Source of the DNA: Beijerinckiaceae bacterium
GTDB taxonomy: Bacteria > Pseudomonadota > Alphaproteobacteria > Rhizobiales > Beijerinckiaceae
NCBI GenBank assembly: GCA_027531565.1
Contig: JAPZSB010000005.1
Location: forward strand, 482,906 to 546,905
DNA: 64,000 nt
Reading direction: 5' to 3'
The position numbers were made by a program, and so were the translations under genes. Every line of letters begins with the position of its first letter. The first letter of the stretch is position 1. Positions 1 through 8,782 of the stretch are shown here, one piece after another. The notes beneath the pieces are model-generated. The model was given only the letters and a program-made list of their open reading frames with translations, had not been told where the DNA came from and made no database searches.

Positions 1-622
1 CGGCTCCGGCTCGGGCAAGTCGACCCTGCTCAGCCTGATCCTGAAATTCTGGGAACCGCAATCCGGGAGCCTGGCCCTCGATGGCCAGCCGCTCGCGGAG
101 CTTGACGCGGCCAGCCTGCGCAACGCGATGGCCTATGTCGGGCAGGATACGTTCCTGTTCGACGGCTCGATCCGCGACAATATCGCCATCGGCAAGGCCG
201 GCGCGACCGAAGACGAGATCCGCGAGGCCGCCCGCGCTGCGCAGGCCGATTCCTTCATCGAGGGCCTGCCTCTCGGCTATGATACGCCCGTGGGCGAACT
301 GGCCGGCCGCCTTTCCGGTGGCCAGAAACAGCGCATCGCCATTGCCCGCGCCTTCCTGCGGGATGCCCCGATCCTGCTACTGGACGAGCCGACCGCCGCG
401 CTCGACGCCCAGTCCGAAGATGCGCTGCGCCAGACCCTCGCCGATCTCTCGAAAGACCGCACCACCCTCATGGTGGCCCACCGGCTCGCCAGCATCATGC
501 ATGCCGACCGGATCGTCGTGATCGAGCAGGGCCGTGTCATCGAGCAGGGCAGCCACGAGGCGCTGATGGCGCAGCCGGGAACCTATGCCAGCCTGTTCAG
601 GCTCCAGATGGGAGGTCGCTGA
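1..622 (+). CDS. ABC exporter ATP-binding domain (MsbA/lipid-glycan exporter type), 5'-truncated
   Basis: This is the C-terminal nucleotide-binding domain of an ABC transporter whose start lies left of the window; reading begins at base 2. The visible 206 residues open directly in the Walker A loop (GSGSGKST). They continue with a Q-loop (YVGQDTFLF), the signature LSGGQKQRIAIARA, Walker B (ILLLDEPTAALD) and the H-loop (MVAHRLAS). The phrase 'LFDGSIRDNIAIG' is typical of exporters with fused membrane domains (MsbA/HlyB class). The DUF268 gene follows 2 bases after its stop, so the two are probably co-transcribed. The neighbouring glycosyltransferases suggest export of a lipid-linked glycan, but the substrate is inference. 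The membrane domain is not visible. Confidence 0.9.
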   Translation, partial: GSGSGKSTLLSLILKFWEPQSGSLALDGQPLAELDAASLRNAMAYVGQDTFLFDGSIRDNIAIGKAGATEDEIREAARAAQADSFIEGLPLGYDTPVGELAGRLSGGQKQRIAIARAFLRDAPILLLDEPTAALDAQSEDALRQTLADLSKDRTTLMVAHRLASIMHADRIVVIEQGRVIEQGSHEALMAQPGTYASLFRLQMGGR

Positions 623-624
623 CC

Positions 625-1350
625 ATGCAACCCAAGCAGATCATCAGGGCGATCCTGAGCCCGTCCTACCTGCGTGATCTCTTCCGTTTCCGCCGGACCT
701 CGCGCGAACAGGGGCGTCCCGTGCCGAAATTCTCGAAGATCCGTCCGATCAACGAGGCCACCGGCACGACCGGGTTCGACACCCACTACGTCTATCACAC
801 GGGCTGGGCCGCCCGTGTGCTTGCCCGGCTGAAGCCGGCGCACCATGTCGATATCGGCTCGTCGCTGTTTTTCGTCTCGAACGTCTCGGCCTTCATCCCG
901 ATGACGCATTACGATTACCGGCCGCCGGCCTTCGCCATTCCCGGCGCCGATGTCGGCGCGGCGGACCTGCTGGCCCTGTCCTTTGCCGATGGCAGCATCC
1001 CGTCCCTGTCCTGCATGCATGTCATCGAGCATGTCGGCCTCGGCCGCTACGGCGATACGCTGGACCCTGCCGGCGATGCCCGGGCCTGCGCCGAGCTGAA
1101 GCGCGTGCTGGCGCCGGGTGGGCATCTGCTGTTCGTGACGCCGGTCGGGCGGCCGGAAATCCATTTCAACGCCCACCGGATCTACAGTTTCGAGGCGGTC
1201 ATGGCCCTGTTCGAAGGGCTCGAACTGGCGGAATTCGCTCTGATCACCGACAAGCGCGACGGCGCGATGCTCGTCATGGATGCCGATCCCGCGCGTGTGG
1301 CCAGGCAGCGCTACGGTTGCGGCTGCTTCCTGTTCCGCAAGCCGGGCTGA
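625..1350 (+). CDS. DUF268 family protein (methyltransferase-like fold)
   Basis: A 241-residue protein resembling the DUF268 family, which is distantly related to SAM-dependent methyltransferases and often found in polysaccharide loci. A central segment (HVDIGSSLFFVS near residue 73) sits where a SAM-binding glycine-rich loop would be. It is followed by the family-typical CMHVIEHVGLGRYGD and a methyltransferase-like strand (LAPGGHLLFVTPVG). The protein ends with a cysteine-rich tail, GCGCFLF. It starts 2 bases after the ABC exporter gene, preceded by GGAGG at the exporter's end, so the pair is likely an operon. A role in modifying a surface glycan is inference from context; the reaction is unknown. 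Confidence 0.78.
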   Translation: MQPKQIIRAILSPSYLRDLFRFRRTSREQGRPVPKFSKIRPINEATGTTGFDTHYVYHTGWAARVLARLKPAHHVDIGSSLFFVSNVSAFIPMTHYDYRPPAFAIPGADVGAADLLALSFADGSIPSLSCMHVIEHVGLGRYGDTLDPAGDARACAELKRVLAPGGHLLFVTPVGRPEIHFNAHRIYSFEAVMALFEGLELAEFALITDKRDGAMLVMDADPARVARQRYGCGCFLFRKPG

Positions 1351-1362
1351 ACGGCCGGCGCT

Positions 1363-2124
1363 TCAGTCCCGCGTGAAGAGATAGGTCGTCTTGGCCTCGA
1401 AGGCCGGGAAGGGCAGGGCGCTCAGCCATTCCAGCCACGGCGCCGGCGTCACGCTCTTCTTGTGGACCCGATGTATCCGGAAGCCGCGGAACACATCGAA
1501 GACCCGCTTCGTCATCGGGAAGGTCCTGTGCCAGCGCGGGTGCCCGCCGGCGGCAAAACGGGGATGGAACGAAACGAGCGCCGTCAGGTTGTCGCGGGCC
1601 AGCAGCGGCGCCAGGGTCGGCACGATGGCATATTCGGCGCCCTCGACATCGATCTTCACGAAAACCGGCCCTTCCGCCGGAAGCAGGGCGGCAATCTCGG
1701 CCGGCGTGATCGTCGGCACCTCCCAGCTCACCGCCGAGCCGGTGTGGTGCACGCTCGACATGGAGTCGCCCTGCGCGGTCTTCGCCCCCATCCGGACGGT
1801 GCCTGCCTCGGGCCAGACGGCCTTCTCGATTACCGTGATCCGCCCGGCGAGATCGGGATTGAGCGCGATATTCGCCTTGAACTCCTCAGCCGCGACGGGG
1901 TCCGGCTCGAACGAGAAGACCTGTCGCGCCCGTGTGGCAGCAAAAAGCGAGACGGGCCCGATCCAGGCCCCGAAATCCAGCACGGTGGTCTCTGGCGTCA
2001 GGTTCCGGGCAATGGCCTCGAAGGTCGAGGCTTCCCAGATTCCCGCATTGACGCGGCCCCAGAACGCATCCTGGGGACCGGAGGACACCTCGAAGGTGGA
2101 ATCATGCAGGTGGATCGTCGGCAC
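1363..2124 (-). CDS. FkbM family methyltransferase
   Basis: A 253-residue class I SAM-dependent methyltransferase of the FkbM type. Members O-methylate sugars or small molecules and are common in O-antigen, capsule and flagellin-glycan loci. The SAM-binding region is VLDFGAWIGPVSLFAA, followed by the acidic FSFEPDP that binds the ribose. The FkbM-typical FVKIDVEGAEYAIV lies near residue 155. The likely start is a GTG giving MPTIHLHD; no closer ATG is available. It is convergent with the DUF268 gene and lies downstream of the possible GT61-like gene on the same strand, with an 83-base gap. The acceptor is unknown; a sugar hydroxyl is inferred from context. Confidence 0.85.
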   Translation of the reverse strand: MPTIHLHDSTFEVSSGPQDAFWGRVNAGIWEASTFEAIARNLTPETTVLDFGAWIGPVSLFAATRARQVFSFEPDPVAAEEFKANIALNPDLAGRITVIEKAVWPEAGTVRMGAKTAQGDSMSSVHHTGSAVSWEVPTITPAEIAALLPAEGPVFVKIDVEGAEYAIVPTLAPLLARDNLTALVSFHPRFAAGGHPRWHRTFPMTKRVFDVFRGFRIHRVHKKSVTPAPWLEWLSALPFPAFEAKTTYLFTRD

Positions 2125-2207
2125 GGCGTCATCCTTCGCAGCCAGTCGGGCTCGGGGCGTTCAAAGCAGAAAATGCCCGGCCCTGCCACAGGAAATCCGG
2201 GATCGGG

Positions 2208-3173
2208 CTAGACCAGGGTGAGGCGCCGTCCGGCGGCTTCAGCCCGTCGTGCCGTTTCATGATCGGCATTGCCAAGGAGAACAACCTCCTGCCCGGGATG
2301 TGCCGCGAGCAAGGCAGCCGCACTCTCGCTCGGACCGCCGACGACCAGCACCGGCGCCTGCGCCACCGCGCGGACGAGATCGCGCAGGGAATCGCGCCGG
2401 GGGTCCAGCACGCGGACGCCTGAAAGGTCGGGGCGGGCGGATGCAAGACGCGCCAGCAGTTCCGGCGCATGGCGCGCCGCATCCTCGCAGATCAGCACTG
2501 GCCCGGTCCCGGCCGGGGGCTCGCGGAGATAGAGCTGGGCGAGCCGCTCCTGCATCCGCGCCAATGCAGCCGGGGCGAGCGGCGGAACCGCCACCTCATC
2601 CAGCTGCATCACCCGGATCATTGAGGCCGGGCGGAACAGCTCGACCGGCCGATGCCGGAACACGCCATCCGAAATCGCATGCTGGAACACGAGTGTCCGG
2701 CCCATATTGAGCGTGACCATCAGCAGCGTGTCCGCCGGAACGCCCAGCACATCAAGCGCGAAGAAGCGCGGCAGCAAGCGCGTGACAAAGGCCCCGAAGG
2801 AACAATCGGCATCGGCGAAAAGCACAATCGCAGGTTCGCGCTCGATAATCCGCCCGCCGAGATAGGCGGTCACATCCGGCAGGCCGCGCGGCGCTTCATA
2901 GGGCAAGGCTGTGGGCAGGATCAGCCGCTTGCCGCGATGGTGCAGCTGGCCGCTGCCGGGGTCGATGTCGATCTCGCCGGCATGCCGCCGCCAGAGCCAT
3001 CCGTCGGCGGCCGCGTCGGCCCGCCCGGTGATGTCCTGGCTGGTGATCCCGGAAGCCTCGGTCCGCGGCCAGAAGGGATGGACCACCCGGCTGAAATGCG
3101 AGCGCCATTCACGCACCGGCTGGCTCGAATAGAGCCGCAGGGCCGCTTGAAACAGCGCTTGACTACCGGACAT
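2208..3173 (-). CDS. Hypothetical protein, possibly a GT61-like glycosyltransferase
   Basis: A 321-residue protein that I cannot assign firmly. The middle (around DCSFGAFVTRLLPRFFALD) resembles the segment of GT61/capsular-polysaccharide-type glycosyltransferases, where a short aromatic/acidic motif precedes 'LPRL'. The C-terminal half has two alternating strand/helix stretches (PVLICEDAARHAPELLARL, APVLVVGGPSESAAALLAAHPG) that look like the Rossmann-like GT-B nucleotide-sugar domain. There is no signal peptide and no clear membrane helix. The start ATG at 3173 has the right spacing from a 114-base intergenic region shared with the divergent gene at 3288. Its position among FkbM and GT genes supports a surface-glycan role. 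The function is otherwise unproven. Confidence 0.6.
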   Translation of the reverse strand: MSGSQALFQAALRLYSSQPVREWRSHFSRVVHPFWPRTEASGITSQDITGRADAAADGWLWRRHAGEIDIDPGSGQLHHRGKRLILPTALPYEAPRGLPDVTAYLGGRIIEREPAIVLFADADCSFGAFVTRLLPRFFALDVLGVPADTLLMVTLNMGRTLVFQHAISDGVFRHRPVELFRPASMIRVMQLDEVAVPPLAPAALARMQERLAQLYLREPPAGTGPVLICEDAARHAPELLARLASARPDLSGVRVLDPRRDSLRDLVRAVAQAPVLVVGGPSESAAALLAAHPGQEVVLLGNADHETARRAEAAGRRLTLV

Positions 3174-3287
3174 GGGCCTCTCATGACGAATTCAGCCGCT
3201 GTTTAGGCCATGCCAAGCAAGTTGAAAACATCAGAATTTATGCACCCTGCATATATTGGCTGAAAAGTCGGAAACCGGGAAACCTCG

Positions 3288-4025
3288 ATGGCGCTTGAAG
3301 CCATAACCCTGAATGTGTTCTCCAACGTGGCCTCGGCGGATGCACGGGATTGCCTCGTCGCGGAAGCCGTCCGCTCCTATTTCACCTGCTTCGACGGCGG
3401 GCGCGGTGCGCAGGAGACCACCATTCGTGTTTTCCTCGATCCGAAGCCGTTCCGCGCGAACCATGCCGCCTGGATCGACGCGATCCGGCAGGGCACGCCC
3501 GGCCTCGAGATCGAGATCATCGAGACGCGCGGGCTGATCGACAGCTTCGTGAAATCGGTCGAGATGACCACCACGCCCTACGCGGTCCAACTGGAACACG
3601 ACTTCGTCTTCCTGCGCGACCGGATCCCGCACGGCCTTCCGGAAATGGTCGAGGAGATGCGCGCGCATCGCTTCAACTACATCCGCTTCAACAAGCGCCG
3701 GAACATCCGGCAGGGCTATGACCTGTTCCTCGAACCGGTCGAGGGCACGAAGGTGCCGCTCTGCCGCATCAACGGCCGGTCGAACAACCCGCAGATCATC
3801 GATATCGGCTATTACCTCTCCGAGGTCGTGCCGTTGCTGAAGCGGCCGGACGGGGACCGGATCGGGCTTGAAGGCGGGCTTTGCCGCTACATGGGTGGCG
3901 GCCAGCTCTACGGCCCGCTTGGCTGGCCGAAGACGGTCCAGCACCTCGACGGGCGCGATGTCCGCTTCCGCGACCGCGTCGCCCGCAAGCTCTATTTCTG
4001 GCGCAACCGGAAGAAGAGCGCCTGA
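3288..4025 (+). CDS. Hypothetical protein, glycosyltransferase-like (possible GT-A fold)
   Basis: A 245-residue soluble protein without a confident family. It opens with a strand-helix pair (ITLNVFSNVASADARDC) and has TPYAVQLEHDFVFLRD near residue 100. That segment looks like the strand ending in an acidic metal-binding motif of GT-A glycosyltransferases, with EHD in place of DxD. Later segments include FNYIRFNKRRNIRQG and a glycine-rich GGLCRYMGGGQLYG. The C-terminus is basic (RNRKKSA). It is divergent from the 2208-3173 gene and convergent with the fucosyltransferase gene. The best guess is a sugar transferase of the surface-glycan cluster, but catalytic residues cannot be confirmed by eye. 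Confidence 0.6.
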   Translation: MALEAITLNVFSNVASADARDCLVAEAVRSYFTCFDGGRGAQETTIRVFLDPKPFRANHAAWIDAIRQGTPGLEIEIIETRGLIDSFVKSVEMTTTPYAVQLEHDFVFLRDRIPHGLPEMVEEMRAHRFNYIRFNKRRNIRQGYDLFLEPVEGTKVPLCRINGRSNNPQIIDIGYYLSEVVPLLKRPDGDRIGLEGGLCRYMGGGQLYGPLGWPKTVQHLDGRDVRFRDRVARKLYFWRNRKKSA

Positions 4026-4041
4026 CGCAGCAGCGCGGCGC

Positions 4042-4917
4042 TCAGAGCATCACCCATCCTTCCGGGTAGAGATCGCCGATATAGGTCTTGCGCAGCGCAT
4101 CCGGTGCGAGCCAGGCGCGCGGCGCGATCACCAGCTTGTCCGGCCGCGGATCAAACCACGCGCTCCACCAGCTGAAGGTGCTGTTGGCCATGATATGCGC
4201 CCGCGCCCGGCTCATCAGGTAGAGATCCTCCGGCGCGGAATGGCCGGTCACGGCACGATAGGGCGTGCCGGGCGGGATCAGCGCCGGAATGGCCTCCGGC
4301 GTGTCGGTGAAGACGTAGATCTCGTCGATTGGCCGTGCTGCCCGCGCCAGGGCGATCGCATTGCGGTAATAGGCCATGCCGAGCGTGCCATGGACGGCAT
4401 TGAAATGCTGCGCAGCCTTGAAATCCCCGACCCGGAGATGCACGGCGAGACTCTCCGGCGCCATCGAGGCTGCGAAAGCGCGGGCCGCATCGCCGAGCTG
4501 CGGTTCAAGCGAGAAGGCGCGGCGGACATCGTCGGCGACCGGTGCGAAGTATTTCTCCGAATGGAAATAGCCGGAGAGATAGCAGGGGGCGGAAAGCGTC
4601 TCGAAACGCGGATCATAGGCATAATCGCGCTCGCGGAAGGCGCTGCCCTGCCAGCCGACCGGCGCCTTGGCCCGGCCGAAACTCAGCGCACGCCCGACGC
4701 GGTTGATCAGGCGCCCCGCACCCTCGCGCGGGCCTCCGACAACGCGGGCGCCATGGCCGAGCCCGTCCAGCGCATAGGCACGGCTGCCGGCGGCCCGGAA
4801 ACGGGAAATGTCGAATTCCAGCGCGGCGCCTGTCCGCTGCGCAAGCGCGAAGCCGGCCGCAGCCTGAAACAGCTGGTTGCCGAGCCCCCCGAGAAGTTCA
4901 ACGCGGATGACGGCCAT
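4042..4917 (-). CDS. Alpha-1,2-fucosyltransferase-like glycosyltransferase (GT11)
   Basis: A 291-residue protein with the hallmarks of GT11, which transfers fucose from GDP-fucose to galactose in O-antigen, capsule or Nod-factor-like glycans. It has the N-terminal GGLGNQLFQ nucleotide-sugar motif near residue 10 and SLAVHLRVGDF near residue 155, corresponding to the HxRxGD donor-binding motif. The C-terminal NSTFSWWSAWF is also GT11-typical. The length matches the family (~290). It begins 4 bases after the stop of the upstream methyltransferase gene on the same strand, so the two form a tight operon. Donor and linkage are inferred from the family; no GDP-fucose biosynthesis genes are in this window. 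Confidence 0.88.
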   Translation of the reverse strand: MAVIRVELLGGLGNQLFQAAAGFALAQRTGAALEFDISRFRAAGSRAYALDGLGHGARVVGGPREGAGRLINRVGRALSFGRAKAPVGWQGSAFRERDYAYDPRFETLSAPCYLSGYFHSEKYFAPVADDVRRAFSLEPQLGDAARAFAASMAPESLAVHLRVGDFKAAQHFNAVHGTLGMAYYRNAIALARAARPIDEIYVFTDTPEAIPALIPPGTPYRAVTGHSAPEDLYLMSRARAHIMANSTFSWWSAWFDPRPDKLVIAPRAWLAPDALRKTYIGDLYPEGWVML

Positions 4918-4921
4918 CGGC

Positions 4922-5650
4922 TTACCCCTGCCGGAGGAAGGGCAGGAAGCGCTTCCAGCGGTTGCGGCGCCGTTCTCGCTTGATCACCCGGATATGATAG
5001 AGCCGGGGATGGACGGCATCGATCATCGCATCCGCCGCCTCGGCCGGGAACAGTCCGGCATGGCTTTCGGCGACATACAGGATCATGTTCTGCTGATACC
5101 AGAACTCGACCCGGTCATCGGCCCAGACCGCCGAGCGCAGGGCTGTGCGCGGCGCATAGCCTTCACGGGCGAAGCGCTCCGCCCAGTAGGATTGCCACTG
5201 CTCGTTGCGATGCCCTTCACCGCCCTGGTTGGGAATGGCCGCCGAGAACAGAACGACCGGGGCCGACCGGCAGAGATAGCGGACGAGCCGGTCGCCGGCC
5301 TCGGGCGAGAGATGCTCAGCCACTTCGAGGGAGATCGCCAGATCGACCGGGCGGATCTCCGGCCAGTCGGCCGCCTCGAAATCGATCCGCTCGAAGGCTT
5401 CGGCCGGAATACGGAGCTGTTCGGAGCTGACCCACGGCCCGTCGAGTCCGCGCAATCCGGAAATCCCCAGATCCAAAGCCTCCCGAAGCCACGTGCCGAC
5501 GCCGCAACCGACATCGAGCATCGAGGCCGGACGATACTGTTCGAGCAGGCGGCCGAGGACGATGCCAGCCGATCGCTGCGAATCCTCGGCAAAGCCCTCG
5601 AAAAAAGCCTTGTCATAGTGCTGGGCGCGTTCTTCGCTGCTGGTCGTCAT
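4922..5650 (-). CDS. Class I SAM-dependent methyltransferase
   Basis: A 242-residue protein with a canonical SAM-binding motif, MLDVGCGVGTWLREA, near residue 45. A post-II acidic motif (GLDGPWV) follows, and then the DLAISLEVAEHL segment seen in small-molecule and glycan methyltransferases. The C-terminus is very basic (KRERRRNRWKRF), which could contact membrane or nucleic acid. Its stop is 4 bases from the fucosyltransferase start, so both are probably translated from one transcript. That transcript would begin in the 149-base region shared with the divergent asnB gene. The substrate is unknown; a sugar of the same surface glycan is the natural inference. Confidence 0.82.
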   Translation of the reverse strand: MTTSSEERAQHYDKAFFEGFAEDSQRSAGIVLGRLLEQYRPASMLDVGCGVGTWLREALDLGISGLRGLDGPWVSSEQLRIPAEAFERIDFEAADWPEIRPVDLAISLEVAEHLSPEAGDRLVRYLCRSAPVVLFSAAIPNQGGEGHRNEQWQSYWAERFAREGYAPRTALRSAVWADDRVEFWYQQNMILYVAESHAGLFPAEAADAMIDAVHPRLYHIRVIKRERRRNRWKRFLPFLRQG

Positions 5651-5799
5651 CGGCTCTTCCTGCCCGGAACGACGCGGCGGGAAGGCCCGCCGGGCTCCGT
5701 CGCGGCTTTACTTTACGCCGGACTAGGTACAAGGACGCGGGGACAAGTCAACTCGCCGGCCCGGGCCTTCCGCGGGCCGAACAGGCGTGGAGAAACGGA

Positions 5800-7755
5800 A
5801 TGTGCGGCATTTCCGGACTGTTCCGGCAAGGTGGCCTGACGCCCCCGGACGTGCCGGCCCTCGAGCGCATGAACGAGGCGATCCGCCATCGTGGCCCCGA
5901 TGACGAGGGCATCTGGTCGAGCGAGCCGCGCGGCATCGCCCTCGGCCAGCGCCGGCTTGCCATCCAGGATCTTTCGCCCGCCGGGGCCCAGCCCATGCTC
6001 TCGGCTTCCGGACGCTACGCGATCACGCTCAATGGCGAGATCTACAATTTCCACGACCTCCGGGCCGAACTCGATGGCGCCGGCAAGGCCCCGGCCTGGC
6101 GCGGCCATTCCGACACCGAGGTGCTCCTCGCCGCCATCGAGGCCTTCGGGCTGGATGGCGCGCTGCCGCGCCTGCGCGGCATGTTCGCCTTCGCCCTCTA
6201 TGACCACGAGGCCGGCACGCTGGCCCTCGCGCGTGACCCGATGGGCGAGAAGCCGCTCTTCTGGAGCGAGATCGACGGGGCACTGACCTTTGCTTCCGAA
6301 CTCAAGGCGCTGAAGGCCCATCCGGCCTGGCGCGGCGATCTCGACCGGACCGCGCTGACCCAGTTTCTCCGCCATGGCTATATCGTCGCCCCTGCCACGC
6401 TGTACCGGTCCGCGCACAAGATCCGGCCCGGAAGCTACCGGCTGTTCGGCCCGGGCGAGGGCGGGGCGGGCCGCGAAGTGGTCTACTGGGACAGCCTCGC
6501 GGTCGCGGCGGAATGCAAGGCCAACCGCTTCCAGGGCTCGTTCGACGCGGCGACCGACGAACTGGATCGCCTGCTCCATGCCTCGATCCGGCGGCAGGTG
6601 ATTGCCGATGTCCCGGTCGGCGCCTTTCTCTCTGGCGGGATCGATTCCTCCACCATCGCCGCGATCATGCAGGCGCAACGCTCACAACCGATCGAAACCT
6701 TCTCGCTGGGCTTCAAGGAGGCGGAATTCGATGAATCCCGCTTCGCGCGCGACATTGCCCGGCATCTCGGCACGTCCCATCACGAGATCCAGCTCTCGGG
6801 CCAGGATGCCTGCGATCTCGTCACCCGGATGCCGGCCACCTATGACGAGCCCTTCGCCGATCCGAGCCAGCTGCCGACCTGGCTGGTGACACGTTTCGCC
6901 CGCACCAAGGTGACGGTGGCGCTGTCGGGTGATGCCGGCGACGAGTTATTTGCCGGCTATGGTCGCTATCACTCGCTGCGGCGCAAATGGGACAGCGGGC
7001 TGAAAGGGCAGGGCCATCGCCTCGCGGCCGGCCTCTATTACCGCATGATCCGGCTCGGGCTGGTCCGGCCGGCCCTGATGCTCGGACGGACACATCTCGG
7101 CAAGCGTTCCCTCCATGCCCTTGACCTGCGCCTGGCCGATCTCGAGGCGCCGATGCGGGCCGCGAATGCCGTCGAGGCCTATGAGCGGACATTTACCGTG
7201 CTCGACCCTGCGCACCGCCTTGTGCGCGGCGCCATGCCGGCCTTCGAGCCGCTGGTCGGCATGCTGGCTGGACGGGCCGACTGGTCGGCCATGGATCAGG
7301 CGACCGTGCTCGACGCCATGCGCTACCTGCCGGACGATATCCTCGTGAAGGTCGACCGGGCCGCGATGGCCCATAGCCTCGAGACGCGGATCCCGCTGCT
7401 CGACCCGGACATCATCCGCTTCGCCTGGTCACTGCCGGATGACCTGAAAATGCGCGGCCGGGAGCGCAAGGCGCTGCTGCGGGCCGTGCTCGGCCGCTAT
7501 GTGCCGCGGACTCTCTGGGACCGGCCGAAACAGGGTTTCGGCATTCCCGCAGCGGACTGGCTCCGTGGGCCGTTCCGGACGCTGGCTTCGGATCTCTTCT
7601 CGAAGGAGCGGCTGAACCGGCAGGGTCTGCTCGACACGCCGCTGGTTCAGGCAGTCTGGGACGATTTCCTCGCCGGCGGACAGCGCCGGGTCAACCTCAT
7701 CTGGACGCTGTTCGTCGCGCAGCTCTATCTCGATGCCGAAGAACGGAACACCTGA
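5800..7755 (+). CDS. asnB: Asparagine synthase (glutamine-hydrolysing)
   Basis: A 651-residue class II amidotransferase. The nucleophile Cys2 follows the initiator Met (MCGISG). The N-terminal Ntn glutaminase domain runs to about residue 215 with RHRGPDDEG and LNGEIYN. The C-terminal ATP-pyrophosphatase domain carries the PPi loop FLSGGIDSS near residue 277 and VALSGDAGDELFAGYGRY. The family reaction makes asparagine from aspartate, glutamine and ATP. In polysaccharide loci, AsnB-type proteins may amidate sugar acids or other substrates instead. The gene stands alone on the plus strand between minus-strand glycan genes. Whether it serves amino-acid supply or glycan amidation cannot be told from sequence. 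Confidence 0.92.
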   Translation: MCGISGLFRQGGLTPPDVPALERMNEAIRHRGPDDEGIWSSEPRGIALGQRRLAIQDLSPAGAQPMLSASGRYAITLNGEIYNFHDLRAELDGAGKAPAWRGHSDTEVLLAAIEAFGLDGALPRLRGMFAFALYDHEAGTLALARDPMGEKPLFWSEIDGALTFASELKALKAHPAWRGDLDRTALTQFLRHGYIVAPATLYRSAHKIRPGSYRLFGPGEGGAGREVVYWDSLAVAAECKANRFQGSFDAATDELDRLLHASIRRQVIADVPVGAFLSGGIDSSTIAAIMQAQRSQPIETFSLGFKEAEFDESRFARDIARHLGTSHHEIQLSGQDACDLVTRMPATYDEPFADPSQLPTWLVTRFARTKVTVALSGDAGDELFAGYGRYHSLRRKWDSGLKGQGHRLAAGLYYRMIRLGLVRPALMLGRTHLGKRSLHALDLRLADLEAPMRAANAVEAYERTFTVLDPAHRLVRGAMPAFEPLVGMLAGRADWSAMDQATVLDAMRYLPDDILVKVDRAAMAHSLETRIPLLDPDIIRFAWSLPDDLKMRGRERKALLRAVLGRYVPRTLWDRPKQGFGIPAADWLRGPFRTLASDLFSKERLNRQGLLDTPLVQAVWDDFLAGGQRRVNLIWTLFVAQLYLDAEERNT

Positions 7756-7780
7756 ACGGAAAGCCTGATCCTTTGCGCCC

Positions 7781-8722
7781 TCAGCCGCCATCGACCTTGC
7801 GATAGGGTTCCGGGCGGATGCCGAGGAGATAGGCGTAGGAGCCAAGGCCGGAAGCCACCTGCTTGGCCGCCTTGAAGGCGAACATCCGGCCTTTGAGCGG
7901 GGCAACCAGCGACAGGCAAAGACCGACCGGCAATTGCACGATGCCGCCGAGCACGCGGCCGGTACCCTTGGCGAGGCTCCGCCACGACGAGGCCGCCTTG
8001 CCGCGCTGCTTCTCATGCAGGACGGAAATGTTGATCGCGACCCGGAACGTGCGGTTGAGCTGCCAGCGCAGATTCATCCGGCTGGCCGGGATCGTCTCCT
8101 CGACCACCGCTTCGCCCACCCAGATGATGCGCGCGCCGGCCTTGTGGACACGGCTGAAGAAATCGGTATCGCTGCCGCCGGTGAAACGCAGGGCCGTATC
8201 GAACCGCAGGTTGAGCCCATCCGCAGCGAAAACCCGGCGATGGACCATCGTGTTATGGCCCTCGGCCTTGGTCAGCACCGTACCGGTCGGCCGCTTGTTG
8301 ACCTCGGGCAGCGCCATCCATTCCGGCGTGCCCTCGGGGAAGACCGAGACGACGCGGGCGTAATAGACATCCGCCGGGTCGCGCCTGGCCGCCGCGACCA
8401 GCGTGGCCAGCCAGCCGGGCGTGGCGACTTCGTCATCGTCGATGTAGAGCGCCCAGTCATAACCCTGCTCGACGGCGAACGTGCCGCACCGGTTGCGGGC
8501 GAAAGGCAGGCCAAGTTCCGGTTCGAGCACGGCATGGATCGTCCGGCCGGTCTCCGCGGCCACCTTGTCGACAATCGGCGTGCAATGGAGCGCGGCATCG
8601 TTCTCGATCACCGCGATGTCGCAGGTCACGCCCTCCGGCACGTCCTGCGCCGTCACGGAGCGCAGGCAGGCTTCAAGCATTTTCGGCCGCGCGCGCGTGC
8701 AGATGGTGACGAGGATGCGCAT
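7781..8722 (-). CDS. Glycosyltransferase family 2 protein
   Basis: A 313-residue GT2 enzyme. The N-terminal MRILVTICTRARPKMLEACL is the usual first strand. The metal/nucleotide-binding WALYIDDDEVATPGWL lies near residue 95 and contains the DxD-like acidic cluster. TGGSDTDFFSRV near residue 190 matches the catalytic-base (ED)-type motif. The C-terminal third is hydrophobic (VLGGIVQLPVGLCLSLVAPL), which suggests membrane association. It is convergent with asnB (25-base gap) and has its own start 60 bases from the phosphatase gene end. It probably adds a sugar to the surface glycan made by this cluster; donor and acceptor are unknown. Confidence 0.88.
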   Translation of the reverse strand: MRILVTICTRARPKMLEACLRSVTAQDVPEGVTCDIAVIENDAALHCTPIVDKVAAETGRTIHAVLEPELGLPFARNRCGTFAVEQGYDWALYIDDDEVATPGWLATLVAAARRDPADVYYARVVSVFPEGTPEWMALPEVNKRPTGTVLTKAEGHNTMVHRRVFAADGLNLRFDTALRFTGGSDTDFFSRVHKAGARIIWVGEAVVEETIPASRMNLRWQLNRTFRVAINISVLHEKQRGKAASSWRSLAKGTGRVLGGIVQLPVGLCLSLVAPLKGRMFAFKAAKQVASGLGSYAYLLGIRPEPYRKVDGG

Positions 8723-8782
8723 CGATGTTTCCTTGCAGGCTGCCCGCCGGTTTAGTCGAGCCCCGGGATGGACTCAACTGGC

